From contig WELB01000056.1 of NCBI GenBank assembly GCA_009602725.1, forward strand, positions 408,598 through 472,597: a DNA stretch of 64,000 bases. Reading direction: 5' to 3'. The stretch's first letter is position 1, and every line of letters begins with the position of its first letter. Shown in pieces: positions 34,193 through 45,472 of the stretch. A program made the position numbers and the translations under genes. Below the pieces are notes generated by a model. It was not told where the DNA came from, searched no databases, and saw nothing but the letters and a program-made list of their open reading frames with translations. The stretch comes from Spirogloea muscicola. Taxonomy: Eukaryota; Streptophyta; Zygnematophyceae; Spirogloeales; Spirogloeaceae.

Positions 34193-35998
34193 ATGGCGAG
34201 GAGCAAGCTGCTGCGGCACCGGCGGGAGGAGGATGTGCCCCCGAGCGGCAGCACCGCCGCAGCGGCGGCAGCCAAGGCGCCGCCTATTGCCAAGTGGGAG
34301 GAGATCAGCTGCCCCATCTGCATGGACACGCCGCACAACGCCGTCCTGATCCACTGCTCGTCGCACGACCAGGGCTGCCGGCCCTTCATGTGCGACACGT
34401 CGGAGCGGCACAGCAACTGCCTCGACCAGTACCGCAAGGCGCAGCTGCTAGCCAATGCCAATGGCGGCGGCAGCGGTGGCCTCCCGGCAGTGGTGCACTC
34501 AGACGGAGGCGACCGGCGCTGGGTGGGAAGTGACGGCGAGTCTGACAGCAGCCCCCCACAGCAGCTACTCAGCGGCCTGGCGATTGCCGCGGAGGCTGTG
34601 CCGCTCCTTGCACCCTCGGAAACTGCAGACGACATCAAGAAGGACAGCCGAGGCCTGTGCTGCCCGCTGTGTCGCGGCCGCGTCTTGGGCTGGCGCGTCG
34701 TGGACGAGGTGCGAGTCTTCCTCAACAACAAGGCCCGGGCGTGTGCATCGGAGCGGTGCGACTTCAGTGGCGCGTACGCCGAGCTGCGGCGGCATGCGCG
34801 CGTGGCGCACCCCAAGGTGCGGCCGGCGGCAGTGGACCCGACGCGGGAGCGCGAGTGGCACCGCTTCGAGCGACAGCGTGACATGGGAGACGTGCTCAGC
34901 ACCATCCGCGCTGCCATGCCGGGCGCCACCGTGCTCGGGGATTACGTGATCGAGGACGGCGACGATGACCACGACGGCGGCGGGTCGTCCGATGGTGGTG
35001 GTGACGAGCTCGCCGACTTTCCTGGCGATGACGGAAACTGGTGGACTGTGTACCTGCTCTTCCAGGTCTTTGGCCCCCAGTCGCTAGGAGGCGGCAACGG
35101 CGGAAGCGGCCGTGGCCTGCTCGGCCGGCACCCCTTCCCTCGGCACCGCCGCATGCTAGCTGCTGCGCCACCGCGGCTGGCCATACCGCGGCGTGCAGCC
35201 AGTCCGTCCCAGGGCCAGTCCCCGCAGCGCGTTGCAGCTGCAGTCCGGTCGCGCCTGTGGGGCGACATGGGTGGCGGAGGGCGGGGCCAGTCGGCGTGGG
35301 AGGAGGAGGAGGACCGGCCGCCTGGCTTGCGGCGGCGGCGGGAGCGGCAGCTGGCGCAGCGCCTGCAGGACGGCTTCACATTCTACTCGTCCGAGCTTGC
35401 TAATGCGACCGCCGCTGCTGACCGGGAGGTCACCCCATCCGGTGCCAATGACAGCGGTGGCAATGACAACAATGGCGGTGGTGGTGCTGGCAGCGGCACG
35501 GATCGCACTACCCGCTCAAGGGGCCCTCGGAGGGACTTCATCATGGCGCCAAGGAGGTGGCGGTTCATTGACAACCTTGTACCACGTTCTCAGCGAGATC
35601 TGGTTCGGGAGGGCCGCCGCGCCAGCAGTGCGGAGGCAACAATGCAGCATACGGCGAATCCTAATAATGATGAGGCATCTGGTAGCGGCGTGTCTTCGAC
35701 AGTGGCGTTGCTGGAGCATGCTGCCGGTGTTGAGGATGCGGCTGAGCAGCCAGCAGCGATCGAGGGGTCGCAGCCGGCTCGCTGGAGGACGACGCACAAC
35801 TTCTCAAGAAGTGGTAGCACGGCTAGGACCAGCTTGGTACTTGGCCGGCGCCTGCGAAGCAACGAGATGGGAGATGACAATGCGGAGGCGACTGGGGGCC
35901 ATGGCGATGCTGAGGTTATGAGCAACCGCTGGGCGCGGAGAAGCCGCCAGAGCAGCAATGACAGTGGTCAGACTGCAGCCGATATCTGGGACAGCTAA
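34193..35998 (+). CDS. DUF1644 zinc-finger-like protein
   Basis: An uninterrupted 601-codon gene of the plant DUF1644 family, whose members are stress-linked, zinc-finger-like proteins of unknown biochemistry. Visible: CPICMDTPHNAVLIHCSSHD at residues 40-59, the paired CRPFMCDTSERHSNCLDQYR, then CCPLCRGRVLGW, the C2H2-like CDFSGAYAELRRHARVAHP with KVRPAAVDP, and the closing ERQRDMGDVLSTI helix. These are all the family landmarks, in order. The spacer between the two Cys blocks (about residues 85-150) and the whole C-terminal half (about residue 265 on; Gly, Asp, Ser and Arg-rich) are low-complexity and longer than I recall from land plants. The ATG at 34193 starts the MARSKLLRHRREE opening. 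The next gene downstream is convergent. Confidence 0.85.
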   Translation: MARSKLLRHRREEDVPPSGSTAAAAAAKAPPIAKWEEISCPICMDTPHNAVLIHCSSHDQGCRPFMCDTSERHSNCLDQYRKAQLLANANGGGSGGLPAVVHSDGGDRRWVGSDGESDSSPPQQLLSGLAIAAEAVPLLAPSETADDIKKDSRGLCCPLCRGRVLGWRVVDEVRVFLNNKARACASERCDFSGAYAELRRHARVAHPKVRPAAVDPTREREWHRFERQRDMGDVLSTIRAAMPGATVLGDYVIEDGDDDHDGGGSSDGGGDELADFPGDDGNWWTVYLLFQVFGPQSLGGGNGGSGRGLLGRHPFPRHRRMLAAAPPRLAIPRRAASPSQGQSPQRVAAAVRSRLWGDMGGGGRGQSAWEEEEDRPPGLRRRRERQLAQRLQDGFTFYSSELANATAAADREVTPSGANDSGGNDNNGGGGAGSGTDRTTRSRGPRRDFIMAPRRWRFIDNLVPRSQRDLVREGRRASSAEATMQHTANPNNDEASGSGVSSTVALLEHAAGVEDAAEQPAAIEGSQPARWRTTHNFSRSGSTARTSLVLGRRLRSNEMGDDNAEATGGHGDAEVMSNRWARRSRQSSNDSGQTAADIWDS

Positions 35999-36684
35999 CA
36001 ATGCCAGACTTAAGAAAACTGAAGACTCTTGCTGCTGGCGGGAGGTCAGTCGCAGCTGCGCATGTGCAAGAGCCAATTGGCTTGGCAGGGCAGTCCCATT
36101 GGTCCACTTGTCGAATGCTGACAGCCACTTCAGCAGTGCTTTCTCCAGTGGCAAACTAGGTGCAGGCGCATGCAGCAGCCCCAGTCTGGGCCCACAGATG
36201 CAGCCGAGAGGCAAGCCTGGTCATTTGGCACTTGTATGTATGCTGCCGCTCCAGACTTGCTACTTGACATGCAATTATGCGTTTGGACGTGTCCCTATAC
36301 TTAGGGACTCTCTTTGGTCTTCTGTGGGTTGTCTGTGGCCTTGGGTGCCGCAAGCTCAACAATGAAGCAAGTACTGTGTATACCAATCAAACAACCCATT
36401 CATGATCTAGTTGATTGAGCTGGAGTGGCAGTGCGCCTGTGCAAGCTATGCATGCTCGCTTTCCCATATACACCTGGTTGGAGGAAGCAGGATAGCATGC
36501 AAAGCTTCCCTTGAGGTTCATCCCAGGTAGTTGGATGGCTGTCATAGTCAGGCTGCACACTAGCCAGCAATGGCTGACAAATGAAGCGGAGGCCAATTGC
36601 GCCTTTCCATTGGTTGGTGATGCACATAGCATCTATGAATACGTAGCTAGATGTTGTGGGGATAGTGAGATTGACGTAATGGAC
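35999..36684. other. Convergent 3' spacer
   Basis: Between the ends of the DUF1644 gene and the minus-strand coiled-coil gene. It should hold both 3' UTRs. No gene or repeat is recognised. Confidence 0.5.
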
Positions 36685-38509
36685 TCAAGTTGGGTACACA
36701 ACAAATAGTGCTGGCGCAAGCTCTCGGAGAAGCACGAGCCAGGCGACAAAGAGGAGCAGCAGCAGCTGTACACCAGCAGCAGCAAGAAATCTAAGAGAGG
36801 TCGGAGAAGGAGCCCAATGCTGCCGGCTGACAGGGGATGCAAGCAGGCTCTCAAGCTGCCGCTGCAGCGCGTGGGCTTGCTCCTCCGCAACCTTCCGCGC
36901 AGCCTCTGCCTCAGCCAGCTGCATGTGCAAGCGGCCCAGCTTGCAGCAGGTGTAAGCTTTGCATGCCACTTGCGCAACTCCTTGCACTGTATGCCAAGAT
37001 TACCTTGGTACGTGTTTGTGTTTATGGCAGATGAGGCATCAGGATGAGCATATCACCTTGTGCACCAATTCGTCGCTGTCATGCATGTGCTCTGTCGCCA
37101 CCTGAGTAGAGGCAGGGATGGATGAGTCGCCATCTGGGAGCATAGATTGAGGACCATTTTGTGCCGCACCTAGGCTGTCATCCGGGATTGCTTTTAGCAC
37201 AAGCCCATTGAAAGGCGCCATCGGCGCTGCCTGCCAACCATCGGTGTTGTCTTGCCCTATCCTTAGGTCAGTCAGCTCTGCAATACAACGGCAAGAGTGT
37301 CTTACTTGTAAAGCCACCTTCAGATCGCACTTTGCAAATAACCAAATTGGCATGGTCAACAGCAGATGTGTGTGCACCCTGCTGTCATTCACACCTGCTC
37401 TCAGCTTGGCGTGCTCGCCCTGAAGCTCCTGCAGAGCAGTCTCGCTCTTTTCCGCCCGGCGTTGGGCAGCGCGCAGCAGCCGTTGCTGGTCAGGTAGTAT
37501 AGCCGTCAGCTCAGTGATTGCAGGCTCGTGCACACCGCTATCTTTAAGCTGCCTAGCTGGGCCATCAGTGAGCGCCACAATAGCCTCTGGCAGGGCCGCT
37601 GCTTCATCAAAAGAACGAGGGGTGGACACTGTGATCAGGCCTTGGTCCAGCGGGTGGCCCTCATCAGCCTCAGGAAATGGCTCCTCTGCACGCTGCTGCT
37701 CGACCTCAGAGGTCGCTCCGGTGTGCAACCTCTTTGTTGCTGCCACTGAATCCTCACTGCAAGCGGCCTCCAGGGAGTCTGCTGGTCGTGTCAATGAGCG
37801 CTCAGATGCAAGCGGTGCAGTAGAGGAGCGGTCCTTGGCCTGCTCTTGATCGGCCGGAGGAGGCAGGTGTGAGGACGAGCTGCCGGCTACTGCCACCACC
37901 AAAGCCAATTTGGTGCTGAGACTCTGCGCCATTGGGCTGACAGCTTGGCAGAGGCTATCGCTGGCCTGCTGCAGGCGCTCGAGCTCCGCAACGACCAGTG
38001 CGGCGCGCCGTGACCGCCTCGCCTGATGCTCCCCATGCTCCTGCCTGATCACGTCGAGCACCGGCAGGACGCCGGCGCGTCGCCTCACCAGCGAGATGCT
38101 CTCGCTTGTAACTGGCGCGCTGCTACTGCTCGGCGACCGCTCCAGTAGAGAACCAGCGCCCGAGAAGCTGAGCGTGGGGCCAACGTCGCTGCCACCGCTC
38201 GCCGCCGAGATGGAGCTGGCCTGTAAGTATTGATGTGACCATACCCACTAATCAGCTGTCAAAATGGTGAAAGCCCAGGCGCTACTTAGCCAAGCTGCTG
38301 CGGCATGTTGCTGCTGCGACTGCCATTGGGAAAGCGATGGCCTCAATGCCCACAAAAGCTCATTGCTGCAGCAAACCCACCTGGCTGCCAGCGGCGGCGT
38401 GCACCAGGCTGAGGCAGAGCCGCTCCAGGCGCCCGACCTCGTCGGCCAGCGAGCGGGCCTCGCGGGCCCGCGCCGCGGTGCGGGCCTCCCACTCCATTAC
38501 GTGCTTCAT
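36685..38509 (-). CDS. Tail-anchored coiled-coil protein, 4 exons
   Basis: Assembled on the minus strand from exons 38509-38381, 38220-37395, 37277-37057 and 36939-36685. All junctions are GT-AG with matching phases, giving about 476 aa. The start MKHVMEWEARTAARAREARS is helical and heptad-like. A Ser-rich region follows (near VGPTLSFSGAGSLLERSPSS), then RRSRRAALVVAELERLQQAS, an acidic low-complexity middle, QRRAEKSETALQELQGEHAK and QLAEAEAARKVAEEQAHALQ coiled coils. The C-terminal hydrophobic segment FLAAAGVQLLLLLFVAWLVL is followed by about 15 residues. This layout suggests a tail-anchored tether or golgin-like protein facing the cytosol. I do not recognise the family. A stop just upstream in frame supports the ATG at 38509. 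Confidence 0.65.
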
Positions 38510-39036
38510 GCCTCGCCGTTAGCTCCGCCGCGGCTGCTCGTTCCGAAGCTAGCTCGTGCGGGCTGCTCACTCCGAAGCTAGCTCGTGCGCCTTCGAGGGC
38601 GCCCACCAAAGGTGCCGCCTTTGTGACTGTCGGCCAGCAGCCTCGGCAGCCATCGTTGGCAAAAGGGCAGCCGGACAAGTTGGCAGTCTTGCCGAGCTCA
38701 ACGACGACGGGCGAAGGCCGGATCGATCAAAGCCCCGAGTCCTGGCAGAGGGAGTCCACAGAGCGGCAATCTGTGCCAACTCCCTGTGAGCTCACGGGCC
38801 TGGCTCTGCGGCGTCCTCTGCGGCGCCAATGCCGTCGCCGCCGCCGCCGCCGCGGCCGCCGACGACGAGACGAGAAGCCGCAGAGGCCGCTGGCAGAGCT
38901 GCTGTCAGCTCCCCCCACCACCAGGCCTCAGCGCACCGGCGGCCAGCGAGCTCGGCTGCCGTCGTAAATCTACGCCCAGTATCAGTATTCCTTGCTGGCT
39001 GCTGCGTCAGCTGCCTTGAAGCCGGCGACAATCTCA

Positions 39037-39073
<37 letters not shown>

Positions 39074-39215
39074 CGGCGGAGGCGGGCGGCGTGAGCGGCC
39101 GTTGATCGCGGCGCGTGGCTACTGCTACTCCATCGACTTGACGACAATGCAGAATTTAAGCGGGATGGAGTTTAAGGGTTCTGGCCAAGCGGGTGTGGCC
39201 CACTAGAAGGCAAAA
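38510..39215. other. Upstream region of the coiled-coil gene, GCC/GGC repeats
   Basis: GC-rich, with a GCC run (about 38830-38870) and a GGC run (about 39036-39088). A short direct duplication TCCGAAGCTAGCTCGTGCG occurs at 38545 and 38571. Likely promoter and 5' UTR of the minus-strand gene. Frames over the runs are artefacts. Confidence 0.45.
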
Positions 39216-39219
39216 TCTA

Positions 39220-39880
39220 CGTGTAATTGAACCATTCAAAGTCCAAAATGGCCAGCTACGAAGGCAAGTACATCTTTGACGTACTAGAAGACGTGAGCTC
39301 TGCCAGAGGGAAGGCGCGCGGAGCGCATGAAATGGAAGGGAGGCCAACTCAAGCCAATACATTGTTCAGGCAGAATTTAGTGCAAACTAAACAGACATCC
39401 ATCTGCATCAATCCGTGTCCTGGTGTGTAATGTTTTCTTTCCGGCACCGTTTTGTGGCCTTTGCTTATTGTCCATTCTTTTCTGGGCTGGCCTTGTTTAG
39501 AAGTAACTGCGCCCATAGATGAAGAGGGGCTAACAAAAACAGAAGGTGCTCGCCCATTGAGAAGAGGGGCTGGCAAAGCCAACCCAAAAAGAATGGACAA
39601 TGTTCAAAGCCAAAGAAACAGGTGCTGAAAAAGAATGAACAAAGAGGCGCCACAAACACACAGCTAATGCACGAGACTTCAGCGTATAGGAAAGAAAGTG
39701 GCTCTGCCAAATGGGGCAAAGGCTGTGAACAGCCAGCCCGAAACCAATTGACGAGGGAGCTCAGTAACCCAGGCTCAGCAGCCGCAAGTCGGTGGAGCGT
39801 CTTGCAGCTGGAAAAGTGGCACCCCGACGAGACCCAGAAATTAGCAGCCAAAGCGGGGCCTGCCCATAAGTACGCTGCGT
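39220..39880 (-). mobile_element. LINE tails and end (minus)
   Basis: A LINE-A-type tail word (GGCCAGCTACGAAGGCAAGTAC at about 39248), the GGAAGGGAGGCC tail repeat (39330), and further tails near 39550 and 39725. Then comes a minus coding end 39768-39880 (RLTQRTYGQAPLWLL... STDLRLLSLGY). It is dead and composite. Confidence 0.55.
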
Positions 39881-39884
39881 GAGC

Positions 39885-40620
39885 CTGGGACTGTTGTGGC
39901 TGGACCTTCTGCAGCGGCTTGCACGTCGGGCCATCAATTGTCGGCAGGGACAGCACGGTGAGCTCGCGGCTTCAACATCGCTGGGTCGCTTGCCCGGGTG
40001 TTCGGCATGCGGCCATTCATCCATCCATGCGGTCATTCATCCAACGGTGCCAGGTACATGCAGTGCACTTGCGGACAGGCCGCGCTTTAGCTGCTATTTC
40101 TGGGCTGGCTTTTCAACAGCAATCGCCCTCTACCGAAGAGTCTTTTTCTCTTCACAGTCCCCGCCCCCTTCGGGAGAAAAGCCCCAAGCCCTTTGGAAGA
40201 CTTTTGAGTGGTTCATCTGACACCAGTTCTGATATAGCGCTTTTGGTACCTTCATAGTTCAGCCCCTTCGAACCTTGTCAATTCTTGTCGGGCTGGCCTT
40301 TCACAGCCCTTTGAACCAGTAGAAGAGCCACTTCTCTCGCTTATCACAGCCCTTGCCCCCATTGGGAGAGCCACTTCTTCTTCTTTGGAAGAGCTCACTT
40401 CCGCTGAAAGGAGATGGATAGCCCCTTCGAACCTTTGTCAATTCTTTTCGGGCAGGCTTTTCAACAGCCCTTGCCCCCGTTGGGCCACTGGCTTTCGATA
40501 GTCGCATGCAGAGCACCTTTGTCAATCCTTTTCGGGCAGGCTTTTCAACAGCCCTTGCCCCCGTTGGGCCACTGGCTTTCGATAGTCGCATGCAGAGCAC
40601 CTGAGCAAGCGAAGAGAATG
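39885..40620 (+). mobile_element. LINE fragment and tandem tails (plus)
   Basis: The plus-strand piece LLWLDLLQRLARRAINCRQG and AVHLRTGRALAAISG (39885-40105) abuts the minus-strand end to the left, head to head. Tails follow (40095, 40285, 40360). Then an exact-looking tandem duplication of an 84-bp unit, 40432-40515 and 40516-40599, each holding CGGGCAGGCTTTTCAACAGC and ending GTCGCATGCAGAGCA. Confidence 0.6.
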
Positions 40621-41490
40621 TGCTCGCCCATTGAGAATAGGGGCTGGAAAAGCCAGCCCAAAAATGAATCAACAAAGGACGAGAAGGGGGCCAGGGGAAG
40701 CGCGAAGAAAAGAGCTGGCTGCTCATGTTCTGCGCTGTTCCCACGGCGGAGAGCGGACAGCGGCCCACGACCGCCTCCGCGACGCGATGCATGGCATCCT
40801 GTTGGAGGCTGGCTTCTCCGTGGCAGCGGAGCACTCCGGCATCATGCCGATCCAGGAAAGGGCCGACGGTCTCCACGCCCGGCGTGTAGACTTGGTGGCC
40901 ACCCCACAGGCCGGCGGGCCACGTCTTCTCCTGGACGTGGTGACCACTGATGCCTACGACCGCTCACACCCAGCTCAATGTGCCACCAAGGCTGGGTATG
41001 CGGTCGCCTGCGCTGCTCGGGGCTAAAGAGCTGAATTACGCAGACCATCCGCGGGAAGACGAATTCTTCCCGTTGGCCATTGATACCCATGGGCCGCTGG
41101 GCGCTCGGTGGCTCGAGCTGCTCACTTAGCTCGCCCGCCACACCATCGCCCATCGCTTTCATGGGGAGCCGGTCGACTTTCCTGCAGCTGGGTCGCTGGC
41201 GCAAGTGTATCGAATGCGCCTGGCCGTCTCGCTGCAGAGGTCTATGGCCCGGGCGTTGCACCTTCGTGCCCGCAGAGCCCTCGCTGCTGCCTCTGGCTCT
41301 GACCAGGGGACCCACTTCAACGAGCCTAGCATCTCCGACCTGGGGCTGCTTAGCAGAGGTTACTGGGATTCGTAGCTGCTTTGTTTCTGTTTCTTAGCGC
41401 TTCCCCTGGCCCCCTTCTCGTGTTCTGTTCAGTCTCATTCGGGCTGGTTTTTCCAGCCCCTATTCTCAATGGGCGAGCACTTGCTTGTAA
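40621..41490 (+). mobile_element. LINE-B 3' fragment with knuckle and endonuclease
   Basis: After a minus tail (40621-40705), the plus-strand LINE begins within its Cys/His knuckle (AAHVLRCSHGGERTAAHDRL). The endonuclease block ARRVDLVATPQAGGPRLLLD continues to about 41025. A frame change leads into DEFFPLAIDTHGPLGARWLE, VDFPAAGSLAQVYRMRLAVS and the end ISDLGLLSRGY near 41364, with tail to 41490. One in-frame stop (TAG near 41128) is also present. Confidence 0.7.
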
Positions 41491-42300
41491 GAAAAACAAG
41501 CACACAGAAACAAAGCAGCTACGGATCACTCAGGAACCCCTGCTAAGCAGCCTCAGGTCAGATACGCTAGGCTCCTGGAAGTGGGTCCCCTGGCCAGAGC
41601 CAGAGGCAGCAGCGAGGGCTCTGCCGGCCCGCAGGTGCAGCGCGCGGGCCACCGACCGCTTATCCCGTATTCTTGAAGATTTTTTCCACTTTCGTTTTTC
41701 ATACAGCATGGGATTATATCGACGTTTTTTCTTCTGTATTTACGAAGGCTTCCCTCAAAATCAGTTATCCTTTTCTTGAAGCTATCTGTACTACAGGTAC
41801 ACTCACCTTCTGTATCTTTTATTACCCTGTCAGAACGGTTACACAATATTATTAGTGGTATATCCTTCTTGCTAGTTAAAACGCTCCATATTTGCAGCGA
41901 GACGGCCAAGCGCATCCGGTGCACCTGCGCTAGCGACCCGGTTGCAGGAAGAAAAAGCTCGCCCATAGAAGAGAGGAGAAGTGGCACTCCCAATGGGGGC
42001 AAGGGCTGCGAAAAGCCAGCCCAAAAAGAATTCACAAAGGTTCAGAGGGGCCTAAGAGCGGTGAGCAGCTACAAAGGGGCCTGAGGATGCAATGGTAAAA
42101 CAGGGGGAGGATGGATCACTCAATAAGTACGAGTGAGGAGCCTCAGATCCGACAGACTAGCTGCCGGGAAGCTATCACCCTGACGAAAGCCAGAGACCGC
42201 AGCGAGAAGAGAGGGGCTGGGAAAGTCCACCGGCTCCCCACCGGCAAGCGGCTGGCTTCTGCCAGCACCTTTCGTCTCTTCTATGGGCGAGCTCATTCTT
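41491..42300 (-). mobile_element. LINE-B ends (minus) split by an AT-rich insert
   Basis: Minus-strand LINE-B ends: 41545-41665 and 41895-42035, separated by foreign AT-rich DNA (listed separately), then tails and a further end 42120-42245 (GFRQGDSFPAASLSDLRLLT). 42006-42195 is almost identical to 54775-54965, evidence of recent copying. In the last piece GGEPVDFPSP joins SLLAAVSGFRQ directly, an internal deletion of about 70 bp. Confidence 0.65.
41666..41894 (-). other. AT-rich insert inside a LINE end
   Basis: About 230 bp, clearly AT-richer than its surroundings, inserted cleanly between the LINE codons for SLQ and RS. On the minus strand it stays open: SVLTSKKDIPLIILCNRSDR ... TDFEGSLRKYRRKNVDIIPC. 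CNRSD is loosely like the NKxD motif of small GTPases, but that is weak. No target-site duplication or GT-AG ends were seen. Source unknown. Confidence 0.5.
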
Positions 42301-43235
42301 CTCTCTAAGCGACCCGGCGGCGTTGAAGCCGGGCAGCTCACCTTGCCGTCCCTGCCAACGTCCACTGGGGGTGTCACCGACCGCAAGTCACGACGATCGA
42401 GGAGCGACAGGTCCTCACACGGTAACATTTCATCAATTAAATTCGTCTCTCAATTCTTTCTCTTTCCAGAGTGTCGGTACCTCGGCCCCCAGCGACGCCT
42501 GCACGCCCGCCGCCTCGCCCTCCGCCCGCCGCGCCTTACGCGCCGCGATCTCCGGCCTTCGGCTTCGCCCTGGCCAAGCCGCGCCGTCTGTCAACGGCGG
42601 CGGTCTTCTGCCTGCCGGTCGACGCGCTGGCCGTCCCGAGCCGTGGCTCGCGGCTTCGGGAAGGGGTTTTCGGTCGCCTTTGCCACGGCAGCCGGCGGCG
42701 TGACGGCGGGCCCGATATCATCGCCGCCGCGGCGGACGACGTCCACGGGCGCGGGCTTACCCGGCCACAACCTGGCCTCCACTTCGGAGGAGGAGGTGAA
42801 GCCCGTGACCTGCAAGGTCGCCAATGTCCCAGCACAAGTTGGCCGCCAGTTATGAGGTATTGAGGTATCCAAAAAAATGACGGAGAATGCCATCCACGAG
42901 TGGCTGTGCGTTTTAAGAGGGAGTCAGCAGCTCGTCAGGGCCGTCCAATTGTGTGGTAGGCGAGGCCTTGGCTGCTGCATCAGCTATGTGCGAGCCAAGC
43001 AGCAGCAACGGCAGCAATTCTCGTCGTCAATGTGGCTCTCATGGGTGCGATGCTCATCCGCGGCGCGGACCACATTACTAGACAAGAGGCACACGAAGCG
43101 GAAGCGTAGAACTTCTCATGAACGAGATCATGACCTCATTCGGTGTATTCCTTTGTTAAGGCCTCTGTTCAGTAACTGTTATGGCTGCTGAACCATGTGC
43201 ACATTGTTGACAGTGCTACCGTGGCTAGTGCTCAA
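42301..43235. other. Possible exon and an unassigned frame
   Basis: A pyrimidine-rich stretch ending TCTTTCCAG at about 42469 precedes GC-rich sequence to 42858 that is open in more than one frame (one ends SEEEVKPVTCKVANVPAQVG and stop). It could be an exon of an unknown gene, or an upstream exon of the ligase-like locus that follows, but no partner was found. A 104-codon frame at 42877-43191 has no motif. Confidence 0.25.
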
Positions 43236-43244
43236 GTCAAGCAG

Positions 43245-45472
43245 GTCGGCCAGGGCCTGATTATTCTTATCCATCTCATGGGTGCTGCAGATGCCGGCAC
43301 TATCGGCGTCGATGTAAGATCAGGGCTCCATGTTGTGGAGAAGTATTTTCCTGTCGTCACTGTCACAATGAGGCCAAGGTATGCCTTCTTTCAATTGTAA
43401 GGTCAATTTAGGCCTGAGTAAATTTGCAGGTTAGGGCTCATATAATTTGAACTCACCTTCATACACTGCCAGCAAGAAATGCTGAATCACTAGCACCTCG
43501 TAATGTCCTGCACATTGTACACTTTAATCATGGCTGATGTGAAGATCACTCTCAAGCGCAGCATCTGGTCAATACATGACGCCCTCTCAGAGTGTGAGTA
43601 TGCATGTTTTGTGTCTCTTGCTCGCTGATCTTAGCCTGCCGCGCTGTGCAGGACCACACTGTGCCACGGCAGCTTATTCAAACAGTAACTTTTCATTTAC
43701 CAATTTAGAAAAGGCTCAAGTGCTTGCATTCTTCTCAAGGCTTTTCAATCCTCTTTGACAGCACAAAGGTGTTCTATGAGGTGAATCCACGTGTACATAA
43801 GCTTTTCACACGTGCTAGAATCTTCACAACAAGGCCACTCTAGTTCCTACTGACACCTCCTTTTTTCTTTGGATCAGGTGGTTTGCTCTTTGTGCGGCAC
43901 TGAACAGAAGGCAGGGAGCCTGTTTCCTCGCAAGCTCGGGTTTATCTTCTGATTGATGACTTGGAAAGAGATGATTGCACGCAGCTCAAAAGCATGTGAG
44001 GCCATCTTATGATACAAGACCCAGGTTTCCTCCACCATTGACAATGTGGACAATGTTCTGCAGGTCCAGCAATGTTGCTGTGGGTGCAAGGTGCGCATGG
44101 GCGAATACTTCTGCAGCATCTGCAAGTTCTTTGATGATGAGGTCCTGACCACTTCACATTCTTAGCAGAATGCCCACTTTTGTTAGCATGTGAGGTACAG
44201 AAGGCTATATAAACAAGAGCACTGGACCTTGACTGGCGTTTTGACTCGCTTTGAGAGTATGATCAACATCAGTCTCAGTGCTGCAGAGTTGCCCTGGTCT
44301 TTATTTGGTAAAGAGGATGAGGGTCCAGGCCTCCGAGCTCGGTCAGAAACTTGTGGGATAATCTGAGTACTTAATTCGAAATTGTTGGCAGGTATTCAAA
44401 AAGCAACTTCATTGTCAAGATTGTGGCATATGCCGAAGAGGAGGTCGTGAAAGTTTCTTTCACTGCCTTCGATGCTTTGAGCACGACTTGTTGCCCTTTG
44501 GTAGATGTAGGCTAAGAAGAGCCTGCCAGATTGATTTTTGTTCATGACATGGGCAAACTCCCGTGAAGCAGCTGCAGATTGACTGAATCTATCGTCGTTA
44601 CCCGATGCTTGAGTGGAACTGCACAGTGCTTGCACAGTCAAGTGCCCGACAGATCATCTGCATCTTGTGCAGCATCCAGAAGGGTACATACAATATTGCT
44701 GTCGGCATAGGGTCTTCACGTGCTTAGAGTGACATGTATGTGAAAGCTGCACAACTACCACCGTTGGTGAACATATGGCAGGCTGCTGTTACTCAATGAG
44801 ACTCAGAGATAATCACATTTGCATTGAGGGCTCCACTCGTCATGACTGTCCAGTCTGTTTCGAGGTACATCTTACGACACCTTATATTGTCACTTTCCAA
44901 GATCGGCTCTCGCTTGCCTGCCTGCATGTGAAGTTAGTCCCGTGCTTGTGCAATCTGCTATCTGAAGCATACGAGAGTACTTGTGGGGACTGGTTTTGCC
45001 AGTTTCTCTTTGATTCAATCAGGGACATCAGTGTAATGTTGTGTGGGCACACTATACATTTGGAGTGTCTCAACGAGATGCAAAAGCACCAAAAGTATGA
45101 CATCATAGCTACCTTGTGATTTGAGCATTTTATACGAATAGAAGGGACATGCTCAGAGGAGCATGCATTGTCATTCCTAATGAATCTATAACTGGCTGTC
45201 TTGCATGAGTCATGTAATGTACTGTAAGTCATTGCCAGCTTGAGCAGATTCAATGCCCCAAGCCACCTGATAAGGTGCACATGACATTGCTGCAGGTCGT
45301 TTTGCCCATGTTGTAATGTTGCAAGGCCATCTGAGGTGATGGCCCTTTCTCAATGTGGTCACGAGCTCTGCTCCACCAATGTGCAATCATCTGCACTAGT
45401 GCAACTTTTTGGCTGTGTTAAGCCTGCACGTTCTTCTGTGGGTCTTTGCTTTGCACTCTCTCACATCACATG
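43245..45472 (+). pseudogene. RCHY1/MIEL1-like E3 ligase, copy A (decayed)
   Basis: The family consists of CHY-CTCHY-RING E3 ubiquitin ligases. Exons seen: 43245-43378 ([29 protein letters not shown]), a relic at 43544-43576 (DHSQAQHLVN) without splice sites, 43878-43910 (VVCSLCGTEQK), 44064-44141 (VRMGEYFCSICKFFDDE), 44392-44476 ([19 protein letters not shown]), 44782-44864 (NHICIEGSTRHDCPVCFE), 45003-45094 (FLFDSIRDISVMLCGHTIHL), and 45296 on (FCPCCNVAR). The zinc ligands are largely kept, and the RING finger is more canonical than in copy B. However, one exon has lost both splice sites, the donor after 44476 reads TT, and the donor after 43910 reads GC. No start exon was found. Probably a decaying tandem duplicate of 48524-51650. 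Confidence 0.7.
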
